From Tethya wilhelma (Eukaryota > Porifera > Demospongiae > Tethyida > Tethyidae), in NCBI GenBank assembly GCA_964030475.1, contig CAXIPT010000007.1, positions 2,725,318 to 2,789,317 of the forward strand: DNA of 64,000 nucleotides. Direction: 5' to 3'. Shown here one piece after another: positions 49,305-60,054 of this stretch. The position numbers and the translations under genes were made by a program. The notes below the pieces were generated by a model that saw only the letters and a program-made list of their open reading frames with translations, had not been told where the DNA came from and made no database searches. Numbering within the stretch: the first letter of the stretch is position 1; every line of letters begins with the position of its first letter.

Positions 49305-51433
49305 ATGACAACTTGGATGCAGGTTCATTTTCTGCTGTTCACAACAGTGTGCTTAATAGCTGTTGCACGCAGTGTTCATGGTTTGTACATTGCTCATGCA
49401 TGTGGATACCATGCATGATTATTAAAAAAAATTGTGTAGTACATATTATATACAACAACTTGTTATATATAAATTATTTTTTAATACAGCTCTGCCGTTT
49501 AACTGTCGTTTTGTTCATTGTACTCGTCCAACCTGTGATAACCCCATCCCTGCTGATCCAGCTAATGGACAATGCTGCTCGAGATGCCCTCAGCTGCAGA
49601 CTGGTATGTTGAGTAATTTGTGTAGCAAAATATTAGGAACATATGAAATAAGTGTACACCAGACCTTGTATGCATGTGCCGCTTATTGTAATAATTACTA
49701 CTAGTGACAATGTTGAACATCAAAGGGGCGAGCCGTTATCATTGCTATGCATATGTAGCAAACAATTAAGTTCATCAATAATTGATGTTACCTCAACTAT
49801 ATTATACAACACACATAAATATGAAAGCTGAATATTAACCAGGATGTCGGACAAATCAACTAAAGTGTACTTGAAAATGTATACAGCATGACTGAGCAGC
49901 ATTGTTCAAAAACTGACAGACAGGTGTATGTGCTAGTATAGGAGCCAGCAGTACAAATTGTTGTTTTTCTCTGCTTTCCCAGCTATGCTCCCTTTTGGTA
50001 GTCTTCAGCGGCTGAGCCCCTCTAACTGTGGTCTCTCCAGTTATTGCATGGCTCAGTTCCGAGTCTTTAACTATAAGGGCACCATCTTGGCGAGAATTAA
50101 AGTTTACTCTCTTTTCAGCTCAAGCAGTAGCGTTCTTTCTCAGTCACCACTGATCAAGTTTCTCTCTGATTGAAGTGCAAGATCACGACGAACACGTGAC
50201 GTGGACCTACGCACATGCGCTATAGATTGAGATGTACAGGCAATGATCGTCATAAACATAACCTACATTTAGACGGTGGAAAGGACGTACGCCAGACAAA
50301 TATATAACATATAGAAAATTTCTCCGTTGACTACACTAGTGTGGGGCTCGCTCCGGCTCGCCCCAATTATCCAAAAATTGCCATTTAGATATACCATTTA
50401 CTTCTATCCTGAATCGGATTCGGTGCCGTTCTGTTCATTGTGCTCGTCCAAATTGTGATAACTTCATCCCTCCTGATCCTGCTAATGGACAGTGTTGCCC
50501 GATATGCCGGCCTAGTATGTTTATTGCATGCAGGTGTAATTAGAGTAATAAATAAATAATACTAAAGACCTATTTGGGGCATGTATTATTAAATGACACC
50601 TAGCTCATAATGAAGTTGTTATTGTAATTTTCATTATAGCTAGTTAATACTTTGCCATTCATATTAACAATAGTATTATTTGCCATGTTGATTATTCTGT
50701 CCAGATCCACCTTTGTTGCCAGTAGGTGATCCATTATTTGATCCTTCTGACTGCCGTTTTGTTGTTTGTGCTTTCCCACTGATTGAGACCTGTGATAACC
50801 CCATCCCTGCTGATCCAGCTAATGGAGAATGCTGCCCAAGATGCCCTAGGCCTGGTAATGTGTCTTTAGCATTAAAAACATTAAAATTAATAATTATTTA
50901 CTAACTTTTTAGGACAATAATTATTAAGTGTTAACCTACATCTTGCATACAATTGTACATAATGGAATTGTACATTTTTAGAACCGGAGGTGGTTCCATT
51001 CCCTTTTGATCCTTCTGACTGCCGTTTTGTTGTTTGTGCTTTCCCGCTGATTGAGACCTGTGATTACCCCATACCTGCTGATCCAGCTAATGGAGAATGC
51101 TGCCCAAGATGCCCTAGACCTGGTATGCTGAGTAATGTGACTGTCTTTAATTTAGCAAAACGTTTTTGACATATGGTTAAACCATGCACGCATCTTGCAT
51201 ATATACATTACCGTTATGTAACTGCCTTTGCATTTTCTTAATAGTAGCTATAATAATAATAATTATACTTGATTAATTTTGTTATCACAGATCCAGTGCA
51301 GCCTGTGTTGGTTCCTTTTGATCCTTCCGACTGTCGTTTTGTTACTTGTGCTTTCCCACTGATTGAGACCTGTGATAACCCCATCCCTCCAAATCGAGCT
51401 AATGGAGAATGTTGCCCAAGATGCCCTAGCTAG
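49305..51433 (+). CDS. Secreted protein with five VWC-like domains (gene A, 6 exons, 249 aa)
   Basis: Exons: 49305-49380, 49490-49603, 50389-50514, 50705-50854, 50982-51122, 51291-51433, all joined in phase 1, total 750 nt. Exon 1 encodes a signal peptide (MTTWMQVHFLLFTTVCLIAV). Each of the next five exons encodes one small module of the form C-R-F-V-x-C-x(3,4)-[P]...-T-C-D-N-P-I-P then NG[EQ]CCPRCP, the CxxC/CC pattern of von Willebrand factor C domains. Such modules bind TGF-beta/BMP ligands or matrix in other animals; no partner can be inferred here. Phase-1 symmetric exons allow modules to be added without frame loss. The stop is TAG directly after PRCPS. A TIR element (49725-50372) lies in intron 2. 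Confidence 0.85.
49725..50372. mobile_element. Insertion with GGGGCGAGCCG inverted ends in VWC gene A intron 2
   Basis: GGGGCGAGCCG near the left end is inverted near the right end (CGGCTCGCCCC). The homologous intron of gene B (53749-53885) lacks about 640 bp at this place and continues straight into ATCCGAAAATTGCCATTTAG. A related GC-rich hairpin occurs at 52000-52040. Confidence 0.65.
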
Positions 51434-52180
51434 TATGTGAATACTTTACAGGAGTGGATTAATAAAATGAAGAATCAAACATTTTCCATTGAAACTTATT
51501 AATATTATTGTTGTTATTGTCTAGGCTCTGATAGCTAGGAAATCAAGTTGAGTGCATGTGAATCTCAATCTTTTTTTTTTTTTTTGTAATTATTTAGTAG
51601 GAGCATTTTTTTGTACATTAATATAACTATACAACAAATTTCATTGGAAAAAATCTTGAGAATGCCTGTGAGCTCTACATAGTCTCGAGTGTATACATTA
51701 TGTTTGTACAGGATTGATATAGTGGGTGTAAGAAATATGATAAATAAGTATATATACCACATGCAAATATAAGGTATCACCCAAATACAACGTACAAGTA
51801 TAAGTTTCTTCTGTGTGAGGATGCATGTCATTATAATTTATCTCTGGCCGAAGGTGAAACCTTGCTACAGTGTACATAAATATTGCTGGTTAGAAAAATC
51901 ATAATGATCCTACACTAAAGTCTATAGCTGCATAGTAAGTACATTGTCTCTAATAGCTAGTTGTTTATTGAAATGAATCAGATTATAATTATTATAGTGT
52001 ACAAGGAGTGTGGCTCGCTTCGCTCGCCACGCTCCTTACTTGTGTATGAAGTATACTGATGTTTACTGCTAGATGCATGCAAGCACAAGCATTTGCATAC
52101 TGGGTAGACTAGTGAAAGATAACCATTGGCATGCATGCCTGCAGAGTACAGAGCTGCTCCTCTTTGCAATTTGGCCAGCT
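51434..52180. other. VWC gene A 3' flank, with a GC-rich hairpin at 52000-52040
   Basis: 51440-51960 is closely related to 55003-55470 behind gene B, so the duplication includes this flank. GGAGTGTGGCTCGC and GCTCGCCACGCTCC form a short hairpin. Confidence 0.6.
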
Positions 52181-52200
52181 CAGCAATTTACCTCACTACG

Positions 52201-52208
52201 TGACGTCA
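52201..52208. promoter_or_regulatory. CRE palindrome with a nearby YY1-like site
   Basis: TGACGTCA is followed at 52237 by TCCGCCATTTTCGC. Together with the donor at 52408 they mark a likely promoter and first exon of the chimeric gene. Confidence 0.45.
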
Positions 52209-52398
52209 CAGACGACCCTTTTCGAATTTCCGACTTCCGCCATTTTCGCAATCAGCTGGCAAAGAAACTCGTTATCTGGCTAGCTGTGTTTCGTGTACAG
52301 TGACAGGGAAGCAGACTCTTAGAGGCGAAAGCTGTCCCCTTGCTACGCTTCATTTGTAAAGATTTGGCTGCTCTATCACGCTTCTTTGTCGGATACGG

Positions 52399-53366
52399 AT
52401 GCCACTGGTAAGCCTTGACAGCGATCTCAAAAACAGTCAGCCATACTTGTAGCGCCTGTGATTCTATCCTAGGCTAGCACTATCTTAGCTAGCTGTCTAG
52501 GCACACTTTTCGTAGCTTGCATTTTCTACAGTCCAGAGAAAAAGTAGCATTTTTGCTCGAGGTCGCATCACTTCCGGTGAACCCCCGTGACCAGTCTGCA
52601 CTAAGACCCCCGGAAGTACATACTATTTATCGAACATTTGGGGTTTGTATGGAGCATATGGGAGATAATGAGATTCATACTACACGTGGCTAGTTGTAAA
52701 TTAGCTGTTATTTCTACCAGCTATAACTCGTGTTCAGGACTAGTCCAGTTAAAACCAGTATGATTTTTGAGTAGAGAAGGCCAAGCGCTTTCGATTGATC
52801 CCAAGTTTTAGCAAGGTAAGTCATATGAAAATGTAAAGTACACTTATGTAGCTAGCTACCTTGGCATGGAGAAGAGAACTTTGAATTTTGATCAAATCAG
52901 TAATAGACACATATGAAGCTCAAGCTATACATTTTTAGACTATGTACATCTTGGACTATGGTCAGCTAAGTGCAGAAGAGTTGCAACTAAAGTATGAGTA
53001 AAATACAGCTTGTACAAAATCAGAAATAATTGCTGTATTAACCAAGCACTCACACAGCCTAGGAAGGGTCCACAGACTTCTAGTCAGCACTTTCATGTAG
53101 CTCTACACTTGCTCTAATAGACTGTAAAGAAATAGACTGCTAGCGCTTGGTTGGCATTCAATAGTTGCCATCTTTGCTGGGCATGTTTCAGAACTTCCCC
53201 AAAATTAATGATATTCATTCACTTTGAATTTTGATCAAATCAGTAATAGATATCCCTGTCTCTACAGAATTTAGATCTCCTAAATGATGAAAGCTCAGCC
53301 TCCCTCCAGCTCTTCAAGGAGCAACTGATGACGAAAGAAGTGCCGCCCAAAGGACAATCTCATTGA
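52399..53366 (+). CDS. Chimeric FEM1-derived mini-gene (2 exons, 35 aa)
   Basis: Exon 1 supplies ATGCCACTG (52399-52407) before a donor GTAAGC. Exon 2 (53268-53366, acceptor CTCTACAG) reads NLDLLNDESSASLQLFKEQL and on to a TGA after GQSH. The middle matches the intact FEM1-family gene downstream (SSSSLQLFKEQLLMKEVP). Immediately after, the sequence switches to the flank of the VWC gene (CATTGAGGTATGAATCATGC, as at 49175), so the duplication breakpoint truncated the FEM1 copy. Whether it is expressed is unknown; a pseudogene is equally likely. Confidence 0.45.
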
Positions 53367-53391
53367 GGTATGAATCATGCTATGTAGTGCA

Positions 53392-53399
53392 TATAAAAG
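53392..53399 (+). promoter_or_regulatory. TATA box of VWC pseudogene B
   Basis: TATAAAAG within a flank copied from gene A. Confidence 0.5.
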
Positions 53400-53460
53400 C
53401 AGACTCAGCAGTACTACAGAACTTATTGTCATTCAGTTATTATTAAGCAGCTGACCGATC

Positions 53461-55002
53461 ATGACAATTAACTTGGCCGATGCAGGTTGAACCGTTCATT
53501 CTCTGCTGTTCACACATAGCTGTTGCACGCAGTGTTCATGGTTTGTACATTGCTCATACATGTGTTATAGATTGATACCATGCATGATTATTAAAAAAAA
53601 TACATACTGCAACTTGTTATAAATTATTTTACAGCTCTGCCTTTTAACTGTCGTTTTGTTCATTGTACTCATCCAACCTGTGATATACCCTGCTGATCCA
53701 GCTAATGGACAATGATATGTTGCTCGAGATGCCCTCAGCTGCAGGCTGGTATGTTGAGTAATTTGTGTAGCAAAATATTAGGAACATATTATGTTATAAT
53801 TGTACGCCAGACCTTGACATGTGTATGCATGTGCTGCTTATATTGTAATAGTTATTATAATTATTATCCGAAAATTGCCATTTAGATATTATGCCTTTTA
53901 CGTACTTCTATCCTGAATCGGATCCGGTGCCGTTCTGTTCGTTGTGCTTGTCCAAATTGTGATAACTTCATCCCTCCTGATCCAGCTAATGGACAATGTT
54001 GCCCAATATGCCTGCCTACTAGTATGTTAATTGCATGCAGGCGGTAATTACAATTAGACCTATTTGGTGCATTTTGCTATTAAATGGCACCTTTTTGCTC
54101 GTAATGAAATTGTTATTGTATTTATGTATAGCTAGTTAATACTTTGCCATTCATATTAACAAGAGTACTGTTGATTATTCTGTCCAGATCAACCTTCATT
54201 GCCAATAGGCGATCCATTATTTGATCCTTCTGACTGCCGTTTTGTTGTTTACATGTGCTTTCCCGCTGATTGAGACCTGTGATAACCCCATACCTGCTGA
54301 TCCAGCTAATGGAGAATGCTACCCGAGATGCCCTAGGCCTGGTATGCTGAGTAATGTGTTTTTAGCATTATTTATTTAAAACATTAAAATTAATTTACTA
54401 ACTTTTTAGGACAATTAAGTGTTAACCCACATGATCTTGCATGCAATTGTACATAATGGAATTGTACATTTTTAGAACCGGAGGTGGTTCCACTTCCTTT
54501 TGATCCTTCTGACTGCCGTTTTGTTACTTGTGCTTTCCCGCTGATCAAGACTTGTGATGACCATATACCTGCTGATCCAGCTAATGGAGAATGCTGCCCA
54601 AGATGCCCTAGGCCTGGTACGTTGAGTAATGTGACTGTCTTTAGCAAAACATTTTGGACATAATATATATTATGGTTAAACCATGCACGCATCTTGCATA
54701 AATATTATATACATTATGTAACTGCCTTTGCATTTTCTTAATAGTAGCTATAATAATAATAATTATACTTGATTAATTTTGTTATCACAGAGCCAGTGCA
54801 GCCTGTGTTGGTTCCTTTTGATCCTTCCGACTGTCGTTTTGTTACTTGTGCTTTCCCACTGATTGAGACCTGTGATAACCCCATCCCTCCAAATAGAGCT
54901 AATGGAGAGTGTTGCCCAAGATGCCCTAGCTATTATGTGAATACTTTACAGGAGTGGATTAATAAAATGAAGAATCAAACATTTTCCATTGAAACTTATT
55001 AA
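53461..55002 (+). pseudogene. Second VWC gene (B), decayed copy of gene A
   Basis: The remnants of all six exons are present: 53461-53541 (signal exon), 53635-53748, 53886-54021, 54188-54341, 54476-54616 and 54791-55002. Lesions include small insertions that disrupt the signal peptide exon (stop soon after the ATG), a deletion giving a stop in exon 2 (GATATACCCTGCTGA), a 4-5-nt insertion after GTTGTTT in exon 4, and a lost cysteine there (GCTACC for GCTGCC). Exons 5 and 6 remain open. The last exon has TAT where gene A has TAG and so would extend 24 residues further to a TAA at 55000-55002. Gene B is therefore unlikely to make the full protein. Confidence 0.8.
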
Positions 55003-55658
55003 TATTATTGTTGTTATTGTCTAGGTTCTGATAGCTAGGAAATCAAGTTGAGTGCATGTGAATCTCAATCTATTTTTTTGTGTAATTATTCAGTAGCAGC
55101 ATTTTTTTGTACATTATTAAAAACAAGAAATTTCATTGGAAAAAATCTTGAGAATGCTGCATGTGAGCTCTATATATGTAGTCTCGAATGTATACATTAG
55201 GTTAGTACAGAATTGATATAGTGGGTGTAAGAAATATGATAAATAAGTATATACCACATGCAGACATAAGGTATCACCCAAGTACACCGTACAAGTATAT
55301 ATAAGTTTCTTCTGTGTGAGGATGCATGTCATGATAATTATTTATCTCTGGAAGGTGAAACCTTGCTTTGTACATAAATATTGCTGGCTAGCAAAATCAT
55401 ATGATCCTACATCTGCCTTGTCTTATAGCTGCATAGTAAGTACATGTTTCTAATAGCTAGTTGTTTATGATATATTAAATATATGCAAGAATGCAACCGC
55501 CCACCCCCACTCCTTATACCGGTATACCCCGGCCCCACCTATGCATTTCTGAAGCGAGATTTTGAAAAGGGAAAGGTCACCGAGAAACACTGACAAACTC
55601 AGATACACAAACTCGTACTCAGCCTTGAAGCACTAATCTACATACGCGTTGTCTATAG

Positions 55659-55727
55659 GTAAGAGATAAACAGCTAAATTATTTCAAGTATAGTACATGT
55701 TTTAATCTCCTTTTTACATAATTTCAG
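55659..55727 (+). other. 5' UTR intron of the FEM1-family gene
   Basis: The donor CTATAG|GTAAGA and acceptor AATTTCAG leave five bases before the ATG at 55733. The non-coding exon would start somewhere in 55560-55620. Confidence 0.55.
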
Positions 55728-55732
55728 CTAAA

Positions 55733-57814
55733 ATGTCTGAAGAACCTGTTTCCAAGAAGCCTTGTCACGGTGTTTTTCTCTCTACTAAACTTACTCCTTT
55801 TGCTGCACTTGGTGAATTCCAGCACCAGTTGAATGATGAAACCCATGACATATGTAGTGAGATAATCAAGGCAATTCACAATAGAATAGGTCTAATTGAG
55901 TTTGAACGGCTGGTGAATCAAAGTTCTAGTTCCCTCCAGCTCTTCAAAGAGCAACTATTGATGAAAGAAGTGCCTGTAAGACATTCTCCATTAGTAGCAG
56001 CAGTTGAGAGCCAACGGGCAGACATCCTCAAGTACATTTTGAGGAATTTCTCTGTGAATATTGAACAGGAGACACTAGAACCTTTCCACACTGAGCGACA
56101 CGTTACTCCGTTATGGGTGGCTGCTGGCATGGGAGGTAATATGGAGTGTGTAAAGCTCTTAGTAGAAGAAGGAGCTGACATGAACCGTGTGTGCGATTCG
56201 CCACAAGCAACTAGTCCGTTAGGTGAAGCTATTAGCCGAAAAAATGATGATATTGCTTTATACTTGGCTAGAAATGCAACCGGTGCTGATATACAGTGGC
56301 ACTCAACGCGAGATGGTACTCACTTACTAGTAATGGTGGTTACGAATCAAATAGATCGAAGTACGCTTCAAGCTAGACAATTGGTTCAGGTGTTGCTTGA
56401 AAAAGGTGCCGATGCTGACTGTACTGGACCTAATGGCAATACTCCACTTTATTTGACTTTTTGTCCAGAAATAGCCAAGATTCTTGTTGATGCCGGTGCT
56501 AAGAATGCCTTCAATGACAATGGTCTGTCTGTAGTAGTAAATGCTGCTGTTAAACATTCAGGTTTTGGTGATTCTCTAGTGGATTATCTCATTGGGGCCT
56601 TTCGGTGTGGACCAAGAGAACTCTATGATGTCTATTGTATCCAGGCTGCAATGATAATGAAGAATTATTGCCAAGAAGCTTTTGACGAATTAATTCCACC
56701 TAAGATTCAAAAGGCCGTACAAATTCGCATGTCTCATCCTGGGCTGTTTTCTGATCTTCCTCCAGCGAATGAAATCTACGATGGCATTCAGGAGCCAGCA
56801 ACAATGGATGATTGTAATGCCATAGTACAGAATGAGACATCCATGTACTTTATCTTATCCGTGTACTGTGAACGTATTCTAGGGAAAAACTACCTTGAAA
56901 CAGTGAACGCGATACATGAATGTATTACAGTCACCCTTGACAATGGCAACTACGATAAGTGCATTCAATTTTGTCACAGATATCTTGAGTTTGGAGCAAA
57001 TTTTGAGAATGACTACCATGAGCATCTTGGAGAAGTTTTTGAGTTTGTTGCCGAAATGTTGGAGGGTGGCAGCTATGTTCCTAGTATCCAACCTCTCATT
57101 CAATGTGCTCTGAAAGGTGCTCAGCAAGAGAGCCCGAATAAATGCCTCTTCTTCATTTATATTGTACAACTAGTTGCACTGTGGATCAAAATAGCTGACG
57201 AGTATATCACAGACAGCACTGAACAACAGAGAGAACACACTCACATCAAGAAGGCCGTTGAAGAGTTGATCAAGGCAACTGGAAACAATGGTTCTACTAT
57301 CATCGGGGATGTTTGTGATAGAGTTATTAGGTTACATTCAAAATTGGATCTTCCTCTCGGTAAAGTTCTTTCGTTGCTGTTGGATCGTGGATGTCCTATT
57401 CAGTATCGCCACCCAGAGAGTCAGTGTGGCGATTTTCCTCTTCATTTAGCAGTGAAACATGGTGCCTCTGCTGCTGTGGTTCAAACCCTCCTAAAGTATG
57501 GAGCTCATGTCGATGCTGTCAATTTCAAGAATGAGACAGCTAAGAAGGCAGAACCGTTTGTCTATTTTCCATATCGGTATGATTCTGCCAATCCTAAAGT
57601 TACAAAAGAGATCATTGCAATGATAGAGTCATTTGAAGCCAAACCTCCCACTCTTCAGTGTTTGAGTGCTCGTGCTATTGCAAAGTACAACATTGAGTAC
57701 AAAGAATACCTGCCGAGCAAAATGGCTGAGTTTGTCTCTTGGCATTCTAGTGAACACCGAGAAAGCCTACCTCCATTGAGTAGTTATCCGAAACTAATCA
57801 CGATGCCAGTGTAA
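55733..57814 (+). CDS. FEM1-family ankyrin protein, 693 aa, single coding exon
   Basis: N-terminal ankyrin repeats are visible from about residue 83 to 255 (HSPLVAAVESQRADILKYIL, TPLWVAAGMGGNMECVKLLV, TSPLGEAISRKNDDIALYLA, GNTPLYLTFCPEIAKILVDA). A central helical region with ERILGKNYLETVNAIHECI corresponds to the RERILG region of FEM1 proteins. A further ankyrin-like repeat (FPLHLAVKHGASAAVVQTLL, ~565-595) precedes the C-terminal LQCLSARAIAKYNIEYKEYL and AEFVSWH, which matches the LKCLAARA...EEFVGFH end of animal FEM1. FEM1 proteins are substrate receptors of CUL2 ubiquitin ligases recognising C-terminal degrons; that function is inferred by family. It is somewhat longer than the roughly 620-670 residues of vertebrate FEM1. 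Two fragments of related copies lie nearby (53268, 58174). Confidence 0.85.
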   Translation: MSEEPVSKKPCHGVFLSTKLTPFAALGEFQHQLNDETHDICSEIIKAIHNRIGLIEFERLVNQSSSSLQLFKEQLLMKEVPVRHSPLVAAVESQRADILKYILRNFSVNIEQETLEPFHTERHVTPLWVAAGMGGNMECVKLLVEEGADMNRVCDSPQATSPLGEAISRKNDDIALYLARNATGADIQWHSTRDGTHLLVMVVTNQIDRSTLQARQLVQVLLEKGADADCTGPNGNTPLYLTFCPEIAKILVDAGAKNAFNDNGLSVVVNAAVKHSGFGDSLVDYLIGAFRCGPRELYDVYCIQAAMIMKNYCQEAFDELIPPKIQKAVQIRMSHPGLFSDLPPANEIYDGIQEPATMDDCNAIVQNETSMYFILSVYCERILGKNYLETVNAIHECITVTLDNGNYDKCIQFCHRYLEFGANFENDYHEHLGEVFEFVAEMLEGGSYVPSIQPLIQCALKGAQQESPNKCLFFIYIVQLVALWIKIADEYITDSTEQQREHTHIKKAVEELIKATGNNGSTIIGDVCDRVIRLHSKLDLPLGKVLSLLLDRGCPIQYRHPESQCGDFPLHLAVKHGASAAVVQTLLKYGAHVDAVNFKNETAKKAEPFVYFPYRYDSANPKVTKEIIAMIESFEAKPPTLQCLSARAIAKYNIEYKEYLPSKMAEFVSWHSSEHRESLPPLSSYPKLITMPV

Positions 57815-58173
57815 ATTGGCATGTGAGGGCCTATGCATATGATAATGACTGTATGTATATATATAATATTATGTAGACTACTATACTTATACAATGTTTT
57901 AATTTAACAGTAACCTGTAGCTGTTGTGAGTGGTGTTCAGTTAGATAAAAATTATCCGAATTATAGCCAAGAAAATATTTCACATTTGATTAGAGTGAAA
58001 TTTTGAAAGGCACTTCAAAAGGGCCTTTCAGTCTGAGATCTGCTGAACTGAGTATTAAAAGCTGCACAGGTATAGGTAAGCTGAACATGTACCCCTAAAT
58101 TTTCCAGTGTATCTATTTAATACTCATATGTTATTTTAAAAATTTAGCCACAAATGAACAATATCCAAATGAA
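57815..58173. other. 3' UTR and intergenic
   Basis: No gene. The sequence leads into a FEM1 start fragment at 58174. Confidence 0.5.
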
Positions 58174-58212
58174 ATGTCTGACGAACCTGTTTCAAAGAAG
58201 CCTGTCACGTAG
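58174..58212 (+). pseudogene. FEM1-family start-codon fragment
   Basis: ATGTCTGACGAACCTGTTTC and AAAGAAGCC repeat the first 11 codons of the gene at 55733. The frame then stops (ACG TAG) where the MITE arm begins. Confidence 0.6.
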
Positions 58213-59122
58213 TAAAAGGACCCCCGTAGTATTTGGACCCCCCGGAACAAATACTTCAGTACAATGCATAGGCAATTGACCCCCTCTGAAATATTTGGAC
58301 CCCCTTGTGCAATCACGGTAGAGGATATAATATATGAACGCGAGCAGCACGGTGAGCTCAAACACTCAAACACTTCATCACAATAGAAACTGATAATTTT
58401 TTATTGAGAGAACACTGTCCTAGCAAATCAAGTTAGATCAATAAACTGAATATAGGAACATCATGCAGAGAATGGATCATCAGGCTCTAACTGCGCATGC
58501 ATGAGAAGGCATAGGAGGCTATTCTAGAATCTAAGATAAGTAACGAGACTAACAGTGTGCAAGATTATAAATATCAAGTTTAACTTAGTGCATCATCATA
58601 ATAATTATTATTTGATCATCATTCTGGTTCACAATTCTACCACTCCCTCCATGGCCTCACTACCCACAGATTGTTCTACTGCTTTATACACTGGATTACT
58701 CAGTGAGACTCTGAGAAAAGAGCCTCCGACAATCACTGAATGGTTAGGTGTGCATCATTAGATTTTAAATAGTTAACTTATTAATAATATTGTGTAGTCA
58801 TTTTCAGTACTAAGTAGCTAGCTGTGAAAGATTGCATGCATTGGTAGGATTTAAATTTTATTCTCTTCCCTTTATTATCTGTCAATACTAACTCATGAGA
58901 AGAATGCCGCATAATATTATGCTAAGTATATAACACTGCTGTTCAAACCGTTTGAAGGGGGGTCCAAACACTACAACTAGGAACATTAGCTTCAAGCACT
59001 TGCTGAAGTATTTGGACCGGGGGTCCATATGCTATAAAGTTTTTGGACCGGGGGTCCAACCACATCGAAGTATTTGGACCTGGGGGGACCAAAATAGGGG
59101 GGTCCAAATTCTCCGTGACAGG
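58201..59122. mobile_element. 922-bp MITE with iterated TTTGGACCCCC boxes
   Basis: Ends CCTGTCACGTAGTAAAAGGA and its diverged inverse (TTGGACC... then CCGTGACAGG) bound the element. Several TTGGACC(C)nGGGTCCAA boxes lie near both ends (58240-58310 and 58960-59110). No transposase frame is present; a short frame at about 58650 has no recognised domain. Confidence 0.75.
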
Positions 59123-59642
59123 TCTTCCCGTACGGCGTGGTCTGCAATGGCGGACTTGTCTACTTGTAGAAGGGTACACTGTCTCTTATGTTCTTTGAGG
59201 CGGGTCTCCAGTTTTCTACCAGTTTCTCCTACATAGACTTTGTGGCAGTCCCGACATGGAACGCAGTAAACAACCCCTTTCCTTTGGAGTGGATCGGTCC
59301 TGGGTTTTACATTTCGCTGTGTCTACTGCACCGGCTCCGTAAACTAAAGCTAATATATTGCAGTCAATGGTGCCGGTTCTTTAATACAGCACCGGCAGAA
59401 TCCGGATACTGTATATTACGTAACTCTGCAATACAAAAGCAATAGGAAAGTATACGGACTGCCGGCTCTCTAGACACAGCGTTTACATTTACTAGCATGG
59501 ATCTGACAGTTCTCCTGGTGGAGAAGGCTGTGCGGATGTTGGCTTTGTGGAGAATTCTTTGTATTCTTTCACTGGTTCCTTTCACACAATTTTTAGTTTT
59601 GTGTTGCAATTTGATCAGTATGTGTTTCACTAACATGTACAT
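59123..59642 (-). pseudogene. Penelope-like retroelement relic (RT end and GIY-YIG)
   Basis: On the minus strand 59642-59496 reads KGTSERIQRILHKANIRTAF, typical of the region after the Penelope-type RT. After an insertion (about 59495-59306), 59305-59123 reads KGVVYCVPCRDCHKVYVGET then GRKLETRLKEH, a GIY-YIG endonuclease start. The domain is cut at SAIADHAVRED by the MITE at 58201-59122. Confidence 0.7.
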
Positions 59643-59865
59643 ACATGCACAAGTTCGGCACCAAATGTGCTATGTACGTACATTGAGTGCACATGCAATC
59701 TCGTGACCATACCTGGCTACTTCTGGCTTGCCCTTGCTTCATTCCAGCGGATAGGAAAACTCACCTTCATCAAGCTATGCTGAGCAGACCTTGGTATCTG
59801 CCTGACTTTCTCTTTGAGACTGCTATATATCACAAGCCCCACCCACTTTCAGGTATTTAATCTGA

Positions 59866-59876
59866 GCATGCGCAGT
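59866..59876 (+). promoter_or_regulatory. NRF1-type site of the ankyrin gene promoter
   Basis: GCATGCGCAGT lies about 180 bp before the ATG at 60055, the same 11-mer as upstream of ZMYND12. Confidence 0.5.
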
Positions 59877-60054
59877 AGGTCCACACGCTGGCCACTCCCA
59901 TTGCAAGCTTGGTATTCTGGGAATTTCCCTCTGGCTGCATGAAGTTTTGGGTTCCAGTTTCGAACTCGGTTCAGCATTCCAGTTCAGAAGGAAAATCTCG
60001 TCATATTTTGACATCTTTTTGAGTGCAACGGGTCTATAGGCTGCCACAGCTGCC

